From NCBI GenBank assembly GCA_932521035.1, contig OW051492.1, forward strand, positions 3,906,001 through 3,970,000: a stretch of DNA of 64,000 nt, read 5' to 3'. Below, in pieces: positions 46,370 through 58,230 of this stretch. The notes beneath the pieces are model-generated. The model was not told the origin of the DNA. It saw only the letters and a program-made list of their open reading frames with translations, and ran no database searches. A program made the position numbers and the translations under genes. Positions within the stretch are counted from its first letter, which is position 1. Every line of letters begins with the position of its first letter. The stretch is from Oscheius dolichura (lineage: Eukaryota > Nematoda > Chromadorea > Rhabditida > Rhabditidae).

Positions 46370-49300
46370 ATGGCGCAAGAAGAGTTGCAAGAAAACGAGA
46401 AGCCCTCCCTGCCTGAGGAAAAGGCTCAAAACAGTTCGGATGCATCACATAACAGCCAGATGACAAAGCTGATCACAATCCCAGCACGTCTTCCCTGCAT
46501 CCGTCCAATTAAAAAAGCTAAGAAAAAGAAGAAGCCAAAAAACACGCAACAGTTCCCATGGTTTGTCGTTTTTTCATTTTTATAATAGTATCATAACATA
46601 AAAGCAATTAAATGTTTCCATATTTATAATGGATGGGTATAGCATGACATACTTGCGTTCTTTTTGTTTATCGATAATTATCTTCTCTCCTCTGTTCCCA
46701 CTCCTGATGATTCATTCCACTAATGGCTTTTGTAATAAACATTCATCGGTATTCAACTATGAAACAGGCGGAAAGCTTCGGTGATCGTATTCCTCTGTTT
46801 ATACAACCAAGGGCTTTAAAGCAGCAAAATCAATCTTATTGTTTATCGATTGCAGCTATGAGCATAACTCCGGGGTTACCCCCTATATGGTTCGTTCATT
46901 TCATTCTAAAAGCTCACCAAACCAAAGAAAAACAAAAACACATCATATACCTCGTTAAATCAATGCCCTCATAGTTTTTATGCCAAATCGTTAAAAAAAA
47001 CTACTGATAATATGATCCTAGTAGGCTTATGCTGATGCGCATTTCTTTGACTAGCTATAGTCTGTTTCAAATGGAAAAACCTTTCCCGCGCGGTTCAGAC
47101 CAAATTTTTCAAGTTCAGTTTCTTGCAATTTTTTCGATAATTGGATTTGACATAGGTTCCAGCTATTTTTATGTTTTTGGGTAGCTTATACTTCGAATAA
47201 GCAAAAGCAGTAATAAAAACGATGACAACATATGTAAAATCCGCATAAAAATGCATGCCAAACTTTGAGGTTGGACCATCTAGGCGGGAAAATACTCGAC
47301 CTAGATTCGACTTTTTCTTTAAAAAATTCAATTTTGAGTTTTTTGCATTTGAAATGGACTATACGTTATTTTTAACGCGACGCGGGTGCGTTTCAATGTT
47401 TCTCGTTTCGAGCACAGCTAACCATAGACACTTCATTTCTCAATTTATACCCATATATAAATAGTTTTCCCTTATGCTTTATTGGAAAATGCATCCGATA
47501 AAATTTCAAACTACGTGAGATTTAAATAAATATCATTTTTGGTAAAATTTTGGTTCATATTGCAATGCCCTTTATTTTTAGGTATTCAATAGAGCCAGTA
47601 GGTTTGATGCCTCATCCAGATTGGAGTGCAGATTATTCTTACACTCCCTACGAGAATGCCAATCATCAAAGCGCTATCCGTCCAGGTAATTTGAATACAT
47701 GGAGAGAAAATAATCAAGCAGTTGCCTATCATAGGTTTGTTTCTCCCCGTCTCTTTCAAATATTTTTTTCAGGGATCATCCATACGGATATGTAGACCCT
47801 CACAAACATTATCCTCATCACAGTAATTATCCTTCGACATCTGGTAGGTATTTTTTACAATATGATTACTATAAGCAAGTGAATTTTTACTTCAGTTTTA
47901 GGGTTTTTTCCTCCGCCTCCAAGACGGTCGGTACCTATAAAGCGGAAATATCCTGGTCTACCAGACAGTGAAGGTGTCCAACAGAGCTTAATTAACCTGC
48001 GTGCAGACATCTCTTCTCAAAAAGTAGTGATAAGATGGGATCCTTATCCTGGTAGAAGTAAGAAGCTTTTGATATACACTTTGTTAATCTTATATTTCTC
48101 TAGAGGACATTTTTTATAAAGTAATAGCTGTATGTACTTCTTCCGAATGTAATTTTCAATCATCAATGGAAGATAATAGGTGGACGTTTGAACAGCCGTT
48201 TACTCAAACACAAAAAATTTTGACAACCACGCCGGGTAACATTTATAGGTTTATTATTTTATAAACACCGATTGATTTTTTTTCAGAATTACAGTAGAGT
48301 GTAAAGAGCTCACCTCAAAGGCCAATTTGAATGTCGAGGAGAAGGAATTTAAAGCATGTAAGCTCTTTTTATTTGCCCATTATGTTTAGGTATGAATATG
48401 ACCGAGCATGTAGCTATGTATAATAAAGCGGTAGACTTTGCTGGTCATAGTATGCATTTTTTCGATCATATATACAGGTAATTTTTTGAACGCAATTATT
48501 TATATACATTTCTTGTATAATACAAAACAAAATTTAGATGTAAACCAAAATTTTATTGGGATTACATTCATCTTCAAAATTACGATTTGATGGAGAAATA
48601 TATCAAAGATAACAACGGACAAGCAGCCAATCAGATAAATGGTAGGATTCATGGTAAGCTGTAAATATATAAAATTAAATTGCAAAAGCAACTGCAGGTC
48701 TTTTCTTTTCCGCCAGATTAGCCCCAGATGGAACGCTGCCAAATACATCCCCCTTTGGAGATGTCCGCATGCTAGTTCAAGCCGAAGTTTGTTGCTCTTA
48801 TTTCATACAATATGTTTTAGAAACTTCTTGATCCAATGAAGTATAATTTCTATTTTGCCGATTTTTACTGCAACTACACTACTCATTATGTTACTGTAGT
48901 AGTGTGTCTCAGAGGCTCAGACACGGATAGGTATATATCTATACATGATATATTTTTAATACTTAAAGATTTTGTAACGAACACTGCTATAAGATGGACA
49001 TATTCCAGAACCCATTTCTTAAAGTTAGTATTATTATTGATCATATTCCCGCTGTTATAGGCTATTTCCATTTGGGATCCACATTTCTATGGATATCGTC
49101 ACACGTTCTATGTAAGCAAAAAAGTTTGGGTAGAAATTTATTACACTGAAAATATTCATCTAAACATAGGACGCTTTTCTGGTATTATTGCAACAGGTAT
49201 ATTTCCACCAATTACCATTCTTTTTTACTTTTCTTTTAATGTCGGCGTTCTTATAAGCGGCTTTCAGGAGCGGGGACTTCCAAAATAGGAGGTCTTCCCA

Positions 49301-50058
49301 ATAACAAGTATTGCTTTGACTGTAACCTATATCCCATCATACCCGCAGATGCATGTGCACCGGTCACTATATCGGTAAATATTTTAGTATGCATTTGGAA
49401 AGCTCTTTTAGTTACTACAAGCTTTCGAGGTTGACGACGATCCGAATACTTTTGATGTTACTGTGGACTACCAACATCAAAGCTCTACTCTATCGGTTAT
49501 TTGCAATTTGGATAAATCAGGATTGAATGATATTTGGGATGATTTAGTAGAGGTGGTCTGCTCTGTAATCGATGGAGCGTGTGAAATGCAAGCCCTTGAA
49601 AAACAAGCTCCGGAAAAGGTGAGTTATTGAATCACCAATGCATTCTATTTAGGAAGATTTAATCAAGCAGTCTCATAAGGAAGTAGACCAATTAATAAAG
49701 GATACTGAATCGGATTTAGGAGCGAATGTAGTTATGCACGCCTGTCCCCAACTACAGAAAGCATGGGCAGCTATCAAAAACCATGCTGAAAATATGAAAA
49801 GGTTTTTTCTTCTTTATTTATTACAAAACATGAGTCCAATGACTTTTGCTAATCTGAAATTATAAATAATTTTGTTTAACAGGACGATCACTTAATAATG
49901 CATTTAATCTATTCAATTTCAGCTCAATCACTGAAATGGACAAAATGTTGAGTGCACATCAATCAACTTCTACAATTCCTACACTAGATATTACTCCTTT
50001 GCCCGTGCAACCAGCTATTTCAGAAAGTGTACCCGATACCCAAAGTATATTGCTATGA
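46370..50058 (+). CDS. Phytanoyl-CoA hydroxylase-interacting protein-like (PHYHIP/PHYHIPL family)
   Basis: Vertebrate PHYHIP proteins are brain proteins of uncertain function with an N-terminal fibronectin III domain and a conserved C-terminal region. Here the start at 46370 gives a basic/Pro N-terminal extension (KKAKKKKKPKNTQQFP, MPHPDWSADYSYTPYEN) not typical of the family. A FN3-like region follows (ISSQKVVIRWDPYPGR, ITVECKELTS), then the family core: HLHNYDLMEKYIKDNNG-type segment, GRIHGLFFSARLAPDG, SPFGDVRMLVQAE, LDPMKYNFYFADFYCNYT, HYVTVVVCLRGSDTDRY and GLPNNKYCFDCNLYPI. A further C-terminal part lies beyond the family core, stop at 50056-50058. Intron 1 contains a MITE (47056-47363). 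An exon at about 46786-46889 (FGDRIPLFIQPRALKQQ) fits the phases. Confidence 0.85.
47056..47363. mobile_element. MITE-like element in a PHYHIP-like gene intron
   Basis: About 308 bp with inverted ends TATAGTCTGTTTCAAATGG / GCATTTGAAATGGACTATA and adjoining AAAAA / TTTTT. It shares the TATAGTC terminus with the other TA-type elements here but has an unrelated AT-rich interior. Confidence 0.7.
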
Positions 50059-50419
50059 AAAAGTTATATCTAAACTATTGAGCTCAAACTTTCTGTATAT
50101 ACACGTTGATTGTAAGTGAATGCTCGCTAAGCGACCCCTAGTGTTGACTTTACAACGGATACAGCGCGTTCGTAATACTTTTCTTTTTTGAGTTTTCATT
50201 CAAATCTTATCCAAACGGGAATTTGATTCTCCGAAAAATTATTATTGAAACGTTTGTTACGTTTTCCCGGTTGTAATATTCCAGTACTTGCCTTTTTTTA
50301 ATTGTGATATTTCAATGAATAAAACGGTTTATAGCTCGTCGCTTTTTATACATTGTCATAGCTATATGCTGCTATACCTGGTTTTGAATTATGATATGCG
50401 TGATTTACATTTGTTTAGA

Positions 50420-51975
50420 ATGGAACAGTTCATTGAATGGTGTCGTAGTTGTGGAATGAAATTCGATGATATAGAGATTAAGAAGGCAGGAGAGGTACGC
50501 TTCGATAAAATACAATATCTTGTCAACAAGAAACAGACAACAACGAAAAACCTAGAACTCATTTTGTGAATGCCGTAACTTAATTACAGGAGGCAGGATA
50601 TGGTGTTTTTGCAAAGCGATACTTTCGACCCGAGGAGAAGCTAATTGTCATCCCTGATGAATACATGCTTACTGCCGGAAAAGTTGCTGCTATGGATCGA
50701 TATTCTGACATTGCCGAAAGAGCTGTGTAAGTCGCTTTATTTTTTTAGCTAGTTATTCAGACCTCGCCTGACGCCGTTTGAGATGCTCACCGTTTTTTTT
50801 GCTATTGAAGATCCTCAACATTCAGAATGGGGAGCATATTTGAAAATATTACCTGAGGTAGACGGGTTTCATAGGAAAATGTAATTCTTCAGAAATTTGA
50901 AACTCCGGATTATTTAGGACTTAATTTTTCGCCAGACGATGTTCCATATTCATCCCGAGATCATTTGATTAAACATCAATCGGAAATTCATGAAAATATG
51001 ACCAAGGTTTAAAAAAATAAGTGCCTTATATTTTTCCAGTTGGTGGCAGTTCTGCCACACATCTGTCGACAGAAACTGTTATGGGCTTGGCATATTGTAA
51101 ATACACGATGTGTATACAATGAAAACCGACCTCATCCAAAATTAGATAATTCTGACGGAGGTAATGCTCTCATTATTATTATATTTGAAGTTAAGATACA
51201 CTTATAATAGCGCCTTTAATTGATATGCTCAATCATGGTAGCACTTCCCAGTGTGTCTTTCTTGCTGACAAATTCAAGCATAACTACGTGGTAAAAGCTA
51301 ACACAACTGTAAAAGAAGGGGATCAAGCATTAGTGACATATGGTGCACATTCTAATGCTCGGTTATGGTATTTCTATGGTTTTCGACTAACCGATAATAT
51401 TTATAATAAGGTCACCATCCCCTATGGTTTGAAATTCCAATATAATAAAGATCATTCGTTCAGATTTATTATTCCAGCTGGCTCGAGATATTGGGCTGAA
51501 TATCACAGAAGATAATGAAAACGCCGTATATGCCGGCAATCTCCCAAAGTTAGTATTATTAATTTTTCTCTATATGAAATTCAGTACAATTTATGCCACT
51601 GATGAATCTATTAGCTGGCAATTTTTGACTAATCTAAGGATATTACTGATGTCCCGCGAAGAGGCGTCAGTTTTTTCCTCAATTAAAATGGTAGTTTTAG
51701 CATTAAATTTCGCAAATATTCCCTGGCTAACTTTGACTATGATAGACAACTTGACATGTCTTCAAGGATACGGACTGCCATTAGAGTACTAGACTGTCTT
51801 AAAGAAAGAATGAGAATAGGGAAAGAAAAAGTAGCCTGCTGTTAAACTTCTGTAATTATTTTAGTCAGCATCAGTAGTCCGGTGGATTTGGGAAGAAGAT
51901 ATAACGCTGTTGACAGAGGTAATAGCAAGAGCACGGGCTGAGTTATCAAGCCTTGAAGAAGAGCAACACAACTAG
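50420..51975 (+). CDS. SETD4-like SET-domain methyltransferase
   Basis: Protein lysine methyltransferase of the SETD3/SETD4/RuBisCO-LSMT branch. Start MEQFIEWCRSCGMKF at 50420, one base after a tgtttag acceptor-like site. The split SET domain: EAGYGVFAKRYFRPEEKL (SET-N), LTPFEMLTVFFAIED, SEWGAYLKILPE, a helical insert, then IAPLIDMLNHGS (the LxDxxNH AdoMet-binding motif), EGDQALVTYGAHSNARL and WYFYGFRLTDN. A substrate-binding-like C-terminal region continues (ANFDYDRQLDM.., RVLDCLKERM) to the last exon VVRWIWEEDITLLTEVI, stop TAG 51973-51975. SETD4 rather than SETD3 is my reading from WGAYLKILP and length near 440. Confidence 0.85.
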
Positions 51976-52063
51976 GAAAATATACTACCAAATAATGTCT
52001 ATGATTTATATAAAGCTTTATTTCGTGAATACTTGTTGGAAAACGGAACATTTGTTATAAAGA

Positions 52064-52925
52064 CTATACCGCAACGCGAGGATGTTTCTGTTTTCTCATG
52101 TATTCCTCTAATTCACGGTCCAATTGATCTACCGACTTTTTTCCCTGCTGAAATTAACAATTCTGTTTTCGAAAATGCGAACCTGATTGTTATTGTTATT
52201 ATTATTTTTGGAAAAACCAGCAGAATTATGCTGAATTGTTCGACCTCTTGTTCCGCGGTTCCCATAACCACCGCGATGAAAGCGACGATTATTACGGCTA
52301 AAGCAATATACTTAAGGTTAATAAAAAAAGAAAAAGCTACACCATACATGAAAGAGGAACTCACTTATAATTAAGCCGTCCAGATACAGGTTGGTTTCCT
52401 ACTCCACGGCCTACTACAGCAAATTGACTACGGTTAGTAGAATTCACGTATACGAACTTTGATCTTTGTGGCATAGTCAATCGATGAGCTAAAAAAACAT
52501 GCTAATATACGACAACTGAAATACCTACATATTGGAATATGTACACGACCAGCAATACCGCGACGACGACCACCTGAGAAGCGGCCTACTCTAGAAACTC
52601 CTCTATTATATCCAAAATTGTCGACTTCCATAACATCACCATATTCCGAAAATACATCGTCGTCTATTTGATTCTAAAACAGCTTATAATGAAACGATAA
52701 ATCGCACTTACATAAGGAATAACATTACGAGCAGAAGCAAGTGTAGGTCTAGGACGAGGTGCAGGTCGAATTACTTTCTTGATAATTTTACGAGCCGGTA
52801 ATTTGGAAAACCTACATTTTGGGATCAAAAAATATGAAATAAACATACCTTTCGTGAAGTTTCATGGTTGAAGTTCCTGCCATTACGATACGGGCTGGAA
52901 CTCCGTCGGTAACCAATTCACGCAT
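52064..52925 (-). CDS. CHTOP/ALYREF-type RGG protein (FoP family)
   Basis: Probable nuclear mRNA-export adaptor of the TREX type. Start MRELVTDGVPARIVM at 52925 (AGTSTMKLHERFSKL then resembles the CHTOP N-terminus). It continues RKIIKKVIRPAPRPRPTLA, IDDDVFSEYGDVMEVDN, and Arg/Gly-rich RGVSRVGRFSGGRRRGIAG and FHRGGYGNRGTRG, methylation-type sites. An Asn run follows, and the last exon SVDQLDRELEEYMRKQKH matches the duplicated LDxxLDxYM motif at the end of FoP/ALYREF proteins. An in-frame stop after GRLNYK is avoided by a strong donor (gtgagt), so the longer form to 52064 is preferred. Short introns of 36-70 nt. Confidence 0.75.
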
Positions 52926-52997
52926 TTGTGCCAAGTTTGAAAACTAAAGCTATTTATTTATTGGATATGAAGGAGATGATATTTGTGGTAAAACATT

Positions 52998-53018
52998 TAT
53001 ATATATATATATATATAC
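52998..53018. repeat. (TA)n microsatellite
   Basis: A run of about ten TA units in the intergenic region 52926-53537, which otherwise shows nothing I can support. Confidence 0.9.
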
Positions 53019-53537
53019 ATAAGGCACCTATAATCAATCTGGCAATGGCCCAAGCCCCGAACCAAATATGTATAAGACGCTGAAGAAGCGATAAATCCGC
53101 TTTAAAAATTTTCGCTTACACGCGGACGCCTGCTTGCTTGTTATATGTATATATGTGAATGCCTCAATCTTTTGTCAGCTCAAAATTGGAGCAAAATATA
53201 GTTGAGAGGGAATAAGGCAAGGAGGTACATGAAGTATATAGAAGAGATGCAATGGGAAAAGAGCAAACGGAAAGCGCAACTAAATCCTATTCAACTTTTG
53301 CAATCGCTCCTGAGCGGTCAGTCTTGAATCAAATTCCAATGTCTAGATCGAATATTTTCTACGGATGTACACAATATTTTATTAAAATGAACAGAAAGTA
53401 TCAGGGTCTCTATTTCCCACAGTAATATTTCTATATTTTCCACAACAATGGATGGCCCCGATATTACTGCTGTTATTTATTTTCTCCTCCCGAAGCCACT
53501 GCACGTAGCACGGAGCTGACATTTCCGAAGAAAATAA

Positions 53538-55825
53538 CTAAAGTTCTGATGTATAGAAACAAATGAGACTACGAACGTGTGAGATAGCAGTTCCGGTAGC
53601 TGCAATTCCACCAATAAGTGCGAAAGCTGAAGGTCGATCGTTACTGGCAAGGAAACTGAAACTCACAAAGGGAAAGGATATTTAAAAGAAGAAGTTTCTT
53701 TGGGGTGGTTTTCAGTATTCTGAACTGGAATATTTATGAAACAAAGGATGAAATCACTCAGAAAAAGAAGGGGTCTCCGTCTTCCCTAACTTATCAATGG
53801 TGTTCAAACAAAGCCAAAAAATACTGGGAAGAATCATTGTCATGAGAGTCACCGTGGAACTGCCAACTAGATCCAATATTAGACCAAATTTGGGAACAGA
53901 CAGGGCCGTGAAGACACAAAGACAATACACAGAGGTTCTGCTGAGGATACGTTTGGGACCAAATTCTGGAAATTATTCGGTAAACATTAGGGAGAGACTG
54001 CCATGTGATATTTTGAGGATCTCGTCGACAAGTTGAGCCAGGGGAGAAAAAATTAGAATTATAGCCGGCATGACGTGTAAAGTGATGAGGATGTTGACAA
54101 CAATAGCCACCCACTTCAGCTGGAAATTTTGTATTTTTGAGGGAAAAGGAATAACAGAACCTGGAGGGAGGGGATGATAGACTCGCGGATGCTGTCTCCA
54201 TAGACCAGGTAGCCCGCGAGGGAGATGGCCACGTAGACCAGCAATATAACTGAAACAGTCTCTGCTTTAACTCTTTTACAAAAGAACCGCTCCGGCCAAT
54301 ATTACCACGCCCAAACCGAGCGCTGCCCTCATGGCCTAGTACAGTTTTCCGCGCCTGTACTCGTACGCGCCTGGGCAGGGTGATTCTTTCTATTGAGAAC
54401 GGCTACAAAATTGCCTCGTCTCCATTCTGCCGTTTGCCGAGACGTTTCGGATGCTATACCGTAGCCTTAGCCCTCCTCATGGCATGAAGAAGAAAGCTGC
54501 CGGATCATGGAATACATCCTTCCCCATCCAACCTGTCCCCCGCCCGGAGTGGAGGAGAAGACACCAGGGGCAGACACTACACGGTCTACTATCTCCGGCA
54601 TAGAACACGTTGAACACCCTGGAAGAGTTGAGCCGGCAGCTGGAGAAAAGAGCTGATGACTACTCGGCCGAGGAGGCGATCCGCCCCTCCCTGCTGCTCA
54701 CTCCGGCAGTAAAGAAGACTTGCCGGCGGCACCCCAGTCCGACCCATCAGCCAGCTAGCCAAATTTTTCGAGGATGTGGCGAAGCATCGTCAACCGAAAC
54801 ACTTTGTTCTCTTTCTGTTTCGTCCTGTCCTGTCTCTTTTCGTTTCCCCTTTATAAGTCACGACTTACAAATGTAGCTGAGTACAATGGACCTCGTGAAG
54901 TGTGCCGGCCGTTTCATATCGTGTTGTATGGTGGGGAAGGCGCTGTGTCCTCCATACGAGAAGACCATCGTCCCGTATGCCAAAAATAGATTGCTCCAAC
55001 TGAACTCCGGGTAGTTGACGAACTGTACCTCTGGATATATTGAAATTCGTGTTAGGAGTACCTGACGGCAGATGGGGGCATCGTGGACAATTCCGAAAAG
55101 TATGAGGACAACGGAGACGGAAGTGGCCAGGGCAGCTAGAGCGCCGGCCTGCCTGGGGACACGACTGAACCCGATAGCAGACGCTACTTACCAGAAGTGC
55201 ATGGGGCTTTTGAGGAGGGTGAACGGCCAGACGACGACGGCCACGACGAGGATGAATATACAGTAATCGACGCGGAAGGAAAAGAGGTCCTCGAGGAGGA
55301 TGGAGATGTTGGTGGCGGAGAAGAGGAGGAAGACGGTGACGACCCCGTAGAGGGTGAAGGCCAGGCAGACATCCATCGCGTACCTGAAGACAGCTTCAGC
55401 CCAGAGGACGGGGGAGGGCGGACTTGGCCTTGGATCCCAGTGCCCGGTAGGCCATCTCGGGGTATGGCCGGCGGCAGTGTTCCCGGTACTCTGCCCATCT
55501 CCTCTGCATAATTGTCCAATTCTGGGACAGTTGGACGCCGGTAAATCCGGAGAAAAAGGCTCCGAGGACGAGGAGGACTACGCCGGGGAGGATACCTATA
55601 GATAGGATTAGAGGAGGACAGGGGAGGAGGACGACCGGCGTGTCCCAGGGTCACCGGGAGGGCCACCACTCCAGCTCCACACATCTCGGCCACGATGAAG
55701 ACGCTGGCCATGAACCAGTGCATTCCCCGTTCATTGACGTGTTTCTATAGGAGGAGGATGTCTCCGAGGGGGATCCTCACCTGGTGGGCATCGTTCACTT
55801 TGAACTGGCCCATCCTGCCCAGCAT
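53538..55825 (-). CDS. Amino-acid transporter (AAAP / SLC36-SLC38-like)
   Basis: Multi-pass transporter of the amino acid/auxin permease family. Start 55825 immediately after tctctacag. N-terminus MLGRMGQFKVNDAHQ, then HWFMASVFIVAEMCGAGVVA (TM1), GVVLLVLGAFFSGFTGVQL, RPYPEMAYRALGSKA, DVCLAFTLYGVVTVFLLF, FILVVAVVVWPFTLLKSP, a GTMVFSYGGHSAFPTIQ and HDMKRPAHFTRSIVL block that is highly typical of the family, AGYLVYGDSIRESIIPS, ITLHVMPAIILIFSPLAQ, then FGPKRILSRTSVYCLCVF and STVTLMTMILPSIFW, ending IGGIAATGTAIS and FYTSEL at 53538. One join needs a GC-AG intron (53966-54001). An intron of about 530 nt near 54.34-54.87 kb carries unexplained open sequence. Substrate cannot be told from sequence. 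Confidence 0.85.
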
Positions 55826-56250
55826 CTGTAGAGAGGACAGCCCGCGGGAGGACAAGGAAGCTCTATCGAGTGATAAAGACAAGGGAGGAGTGAGACAAAA
55901 ACAGACAAAACAAACAGGGACAGTCAACAGGGAGACAGATATCTTTGATACGGGCAAGGGGGAATAGTTTGGAAAGGGAAACGCGGGGATTATGGAGATG
56001 GCCGACACGGGCACACCAGACCTTTTGAACCCGATCATTCATAACTCGTCTCTCTTTGTATTTTATGGGAGGATAAGCCAATTCTCGAGCAATAGCTCCT
56101 GTCATCTTTGTCCCCTTCCCGCCACTCGGAGACAGACGATATTTCCCGTGTGCGAAAGCCATTCGCCGACTCTTTGTGTTGTGGAACGAACTGTTCTCCT
56201 TCGAATGTTACACAGCCCCCTTTTTCGGATCCGACGCGACCATTTCTGCC

Positions 56251-56684
56251 ATGCGACTCTTCCTGTTGGCCCTTCTCGTCGCCTCTGTCCTCGGTGGGTT
56301 CCTCTCCTCCAAAATGAGCATGTCCAGGCGGCTGTCCCTCCCTGGCCTCCATCTACAAACCGGCCAACGTCAACTGTCCAAAGTGTAGCTTCCTTCCAGC
56401 GGGGCAGGCCTTGAAATCGACAGGAAACAAGGTATCTTCTGCCCTAGTATCCATCTTTCCCCTCTAGGCCACTCTGAACTGTCCCAAAGGCTATGAGGTT
56501 TGGTTCTACAACGAGAAGGGACAGGAGTTCGTGGCCCCCTCGGCTGCGATCAAGGTGAGACACCCGGAAAGGAGGAAATGCCCGGTTACAGTCCGTCCAA
56601 CTCGAGTGCAAAGGTTCTGGCTGGGTCTTCAAGCCGTCCGGGAAAGAAGTCACCCTGTCGGCCGTGGCCTGCGCGAAGGAATAA
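56251..56684 (+). CDS. Small secreted six-Cys-type protein
   Basis: Start 56251 with a signal peptide MRLFLLALLVASVLG. Four exons joined by 35-37-nt introns give GCPSLASIYKPANVNCPKC, FLPAGQALKSTGNK, ATLNCPKGYEVWFYNEKG, QEFVAPSAAIK and SVQLECKGSGWVFKPSGKE, ending VACAKE with TAA 56682-56684 overlapping an AATAAA. About 110 residues, six Cys in the mature part, which suggests three disulfides in a small beta domain like the nematode-specific secreted C6 families; exact family not recognised. Confidence 0.7.
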
Positions 56685-56983
56685 AGAGTTTGCACATGAG
56701 ACGTTTGATAGAGGCGGATGGCCCTGTACGCTAATGAAGAGCAGACGGTTTGATGCCTGCATGGATGTCTCCTGTCCGCGTCCCGTCTGGTTAGCCTCGC
56801 GCACCTGGAGCACCTGACTCGAAACGAGAAGCGGAAACTTATATCTGCTCTGGACAAAGAGAAGAATTTATTCACGAGACGACACAGCTCCTCTTCGGCT
56901 CCTGGCCTGCGTCGATGGAGGGCCGACGGCTCGAGGTCGGCATGGATTGTCTGGAAATGGCGAATGATCCTGTGTCGCTCGTT

Positions 56984-57714
56984 CTACCTGCGCTTCTTCA
57001 ACTGGGACAACTGGGGCATCCTGAGCTGGTCCATGAGAGACTTGAAGACGTCTGTCACCTGGTAAGGAGGTCCTTTAAACGGGAAGGGGAGTGACCTGTT
57101 CCTGACGGGTAGCCGTGATTCGGGCGAAGCCGATGCCCAGCCGTGCACAGAACAGCTCGGCCTCCTCCGTCTGCCTCCCGTGTCCCGTCTGATTGGCCAC
57201 GAGCACGACGGGCGGCCTGGCCTCGCGCACCTCGACCACCTGGCTGGCCATCTCCTTAGCCTCCTCGTACGAGTCCTCGTTGTCCACGTCGAAGACAATC
57301 TATGCTCATGAAGGGACTCGTCTTCAAAACTCTAACCACAAACGCGTCTCCCGTCCGGCAGTAGAGCGGTCTCATGGCCAGGAAGTCATGGGATCCACTC
57401 GAATCAATTATCTGGAATTACAATTTGAGGGGGAGAGAGGGCGGGGGCACCTGGAGGGTGAAGAGGTGCCCGTCTCCCCGGTCGTACTCGATCCAGTGGA
57501 ACTCCTCGATCGTCGGCCGGTATGCCTCGTCGAAGCCCTGCCACAGGAACTGACTGACCATCGTCGACTTTCCCACCTGGCCTCTTTCTTTTCATCTCCC
57601 AAAAAGGCCTACCTTGCTGGCCCCGAGGACGACGATGGTCATCTGCGGATCCGCGGGGACGAAACTCGACTTCCTCCGCTCGACGAACCGCTTGGCCACG
57701 GTCTGATGCAGCAT
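56984..57714 (-). CDS. Atypical Ras-like small GTPase (Rhes/Dexras-like)
   Basis: Start MLHQTVAKRFVERRK at 57714. P-loop GASK|VGKSTMV is split by an intron; switch I region YRPTIEEFHW; switch II IIDSSGSHDFLAMRPLY resembles the DTSGNHPFPAMR of RASD-type proteins and lacks the usual Gln of DTAGQ. Then IVFDVDNEDSYEEAKEMAS. The guanine-specificity motif is NQTG rather than NKxD. C-terminus VTDVFKSLMDQLRM then KKRR, basic but with no CAAX box, so no prenylation is expected. Loss of Gln and of NKxD suggests altered nucleotide cycling or binding. Stop at 56984. Confidence 0.8.
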
Positions 57715-58230
57715 TTTCCGAAGAGAGAAGGGGGAAATCGAATTATTGGCGGAAAAAAGGATTGGACAGAGATGCCAGCCGATAGCTGTGGGAAAACCCC
57801 CAAAGTCGGCGGCCGCATAAACAAGGGGGAGGAATTCCAATTCAACGACCCCCTACGATGAAATATCGTCGCCTGTCCCTCTTCCATCCTCCAGAAGGGG
57901 GCCTCCTCCATCCCCAATATATTTTGAATGTAGGTGACAAGGGTTACAGCTGATGGCCAACAGGACCTCTCCCGGCTTTTTGGATGTTTGCCTTCGAAAG
58001 GACAGGAAGTGTAGTTGCCGCCCCTGACAGCTTCCCGTTCCTGGCCTGTCCGCGTCGGCCGCAGGTGTTCGTCGAAAGAGCGTAACCTATCCATTTGTAC
58101 CTTCTTCTTCATCGGCTTACAGCAGCAGTCCCTGGGCGGTTTCCCCGTTGCGCGAGTCACTTTCTAAAAACGACGGACAGCCGTTAAAAGGACGACTTTT
58201 GCCACGTAATAGCTGCCTAATCTGCACTTT

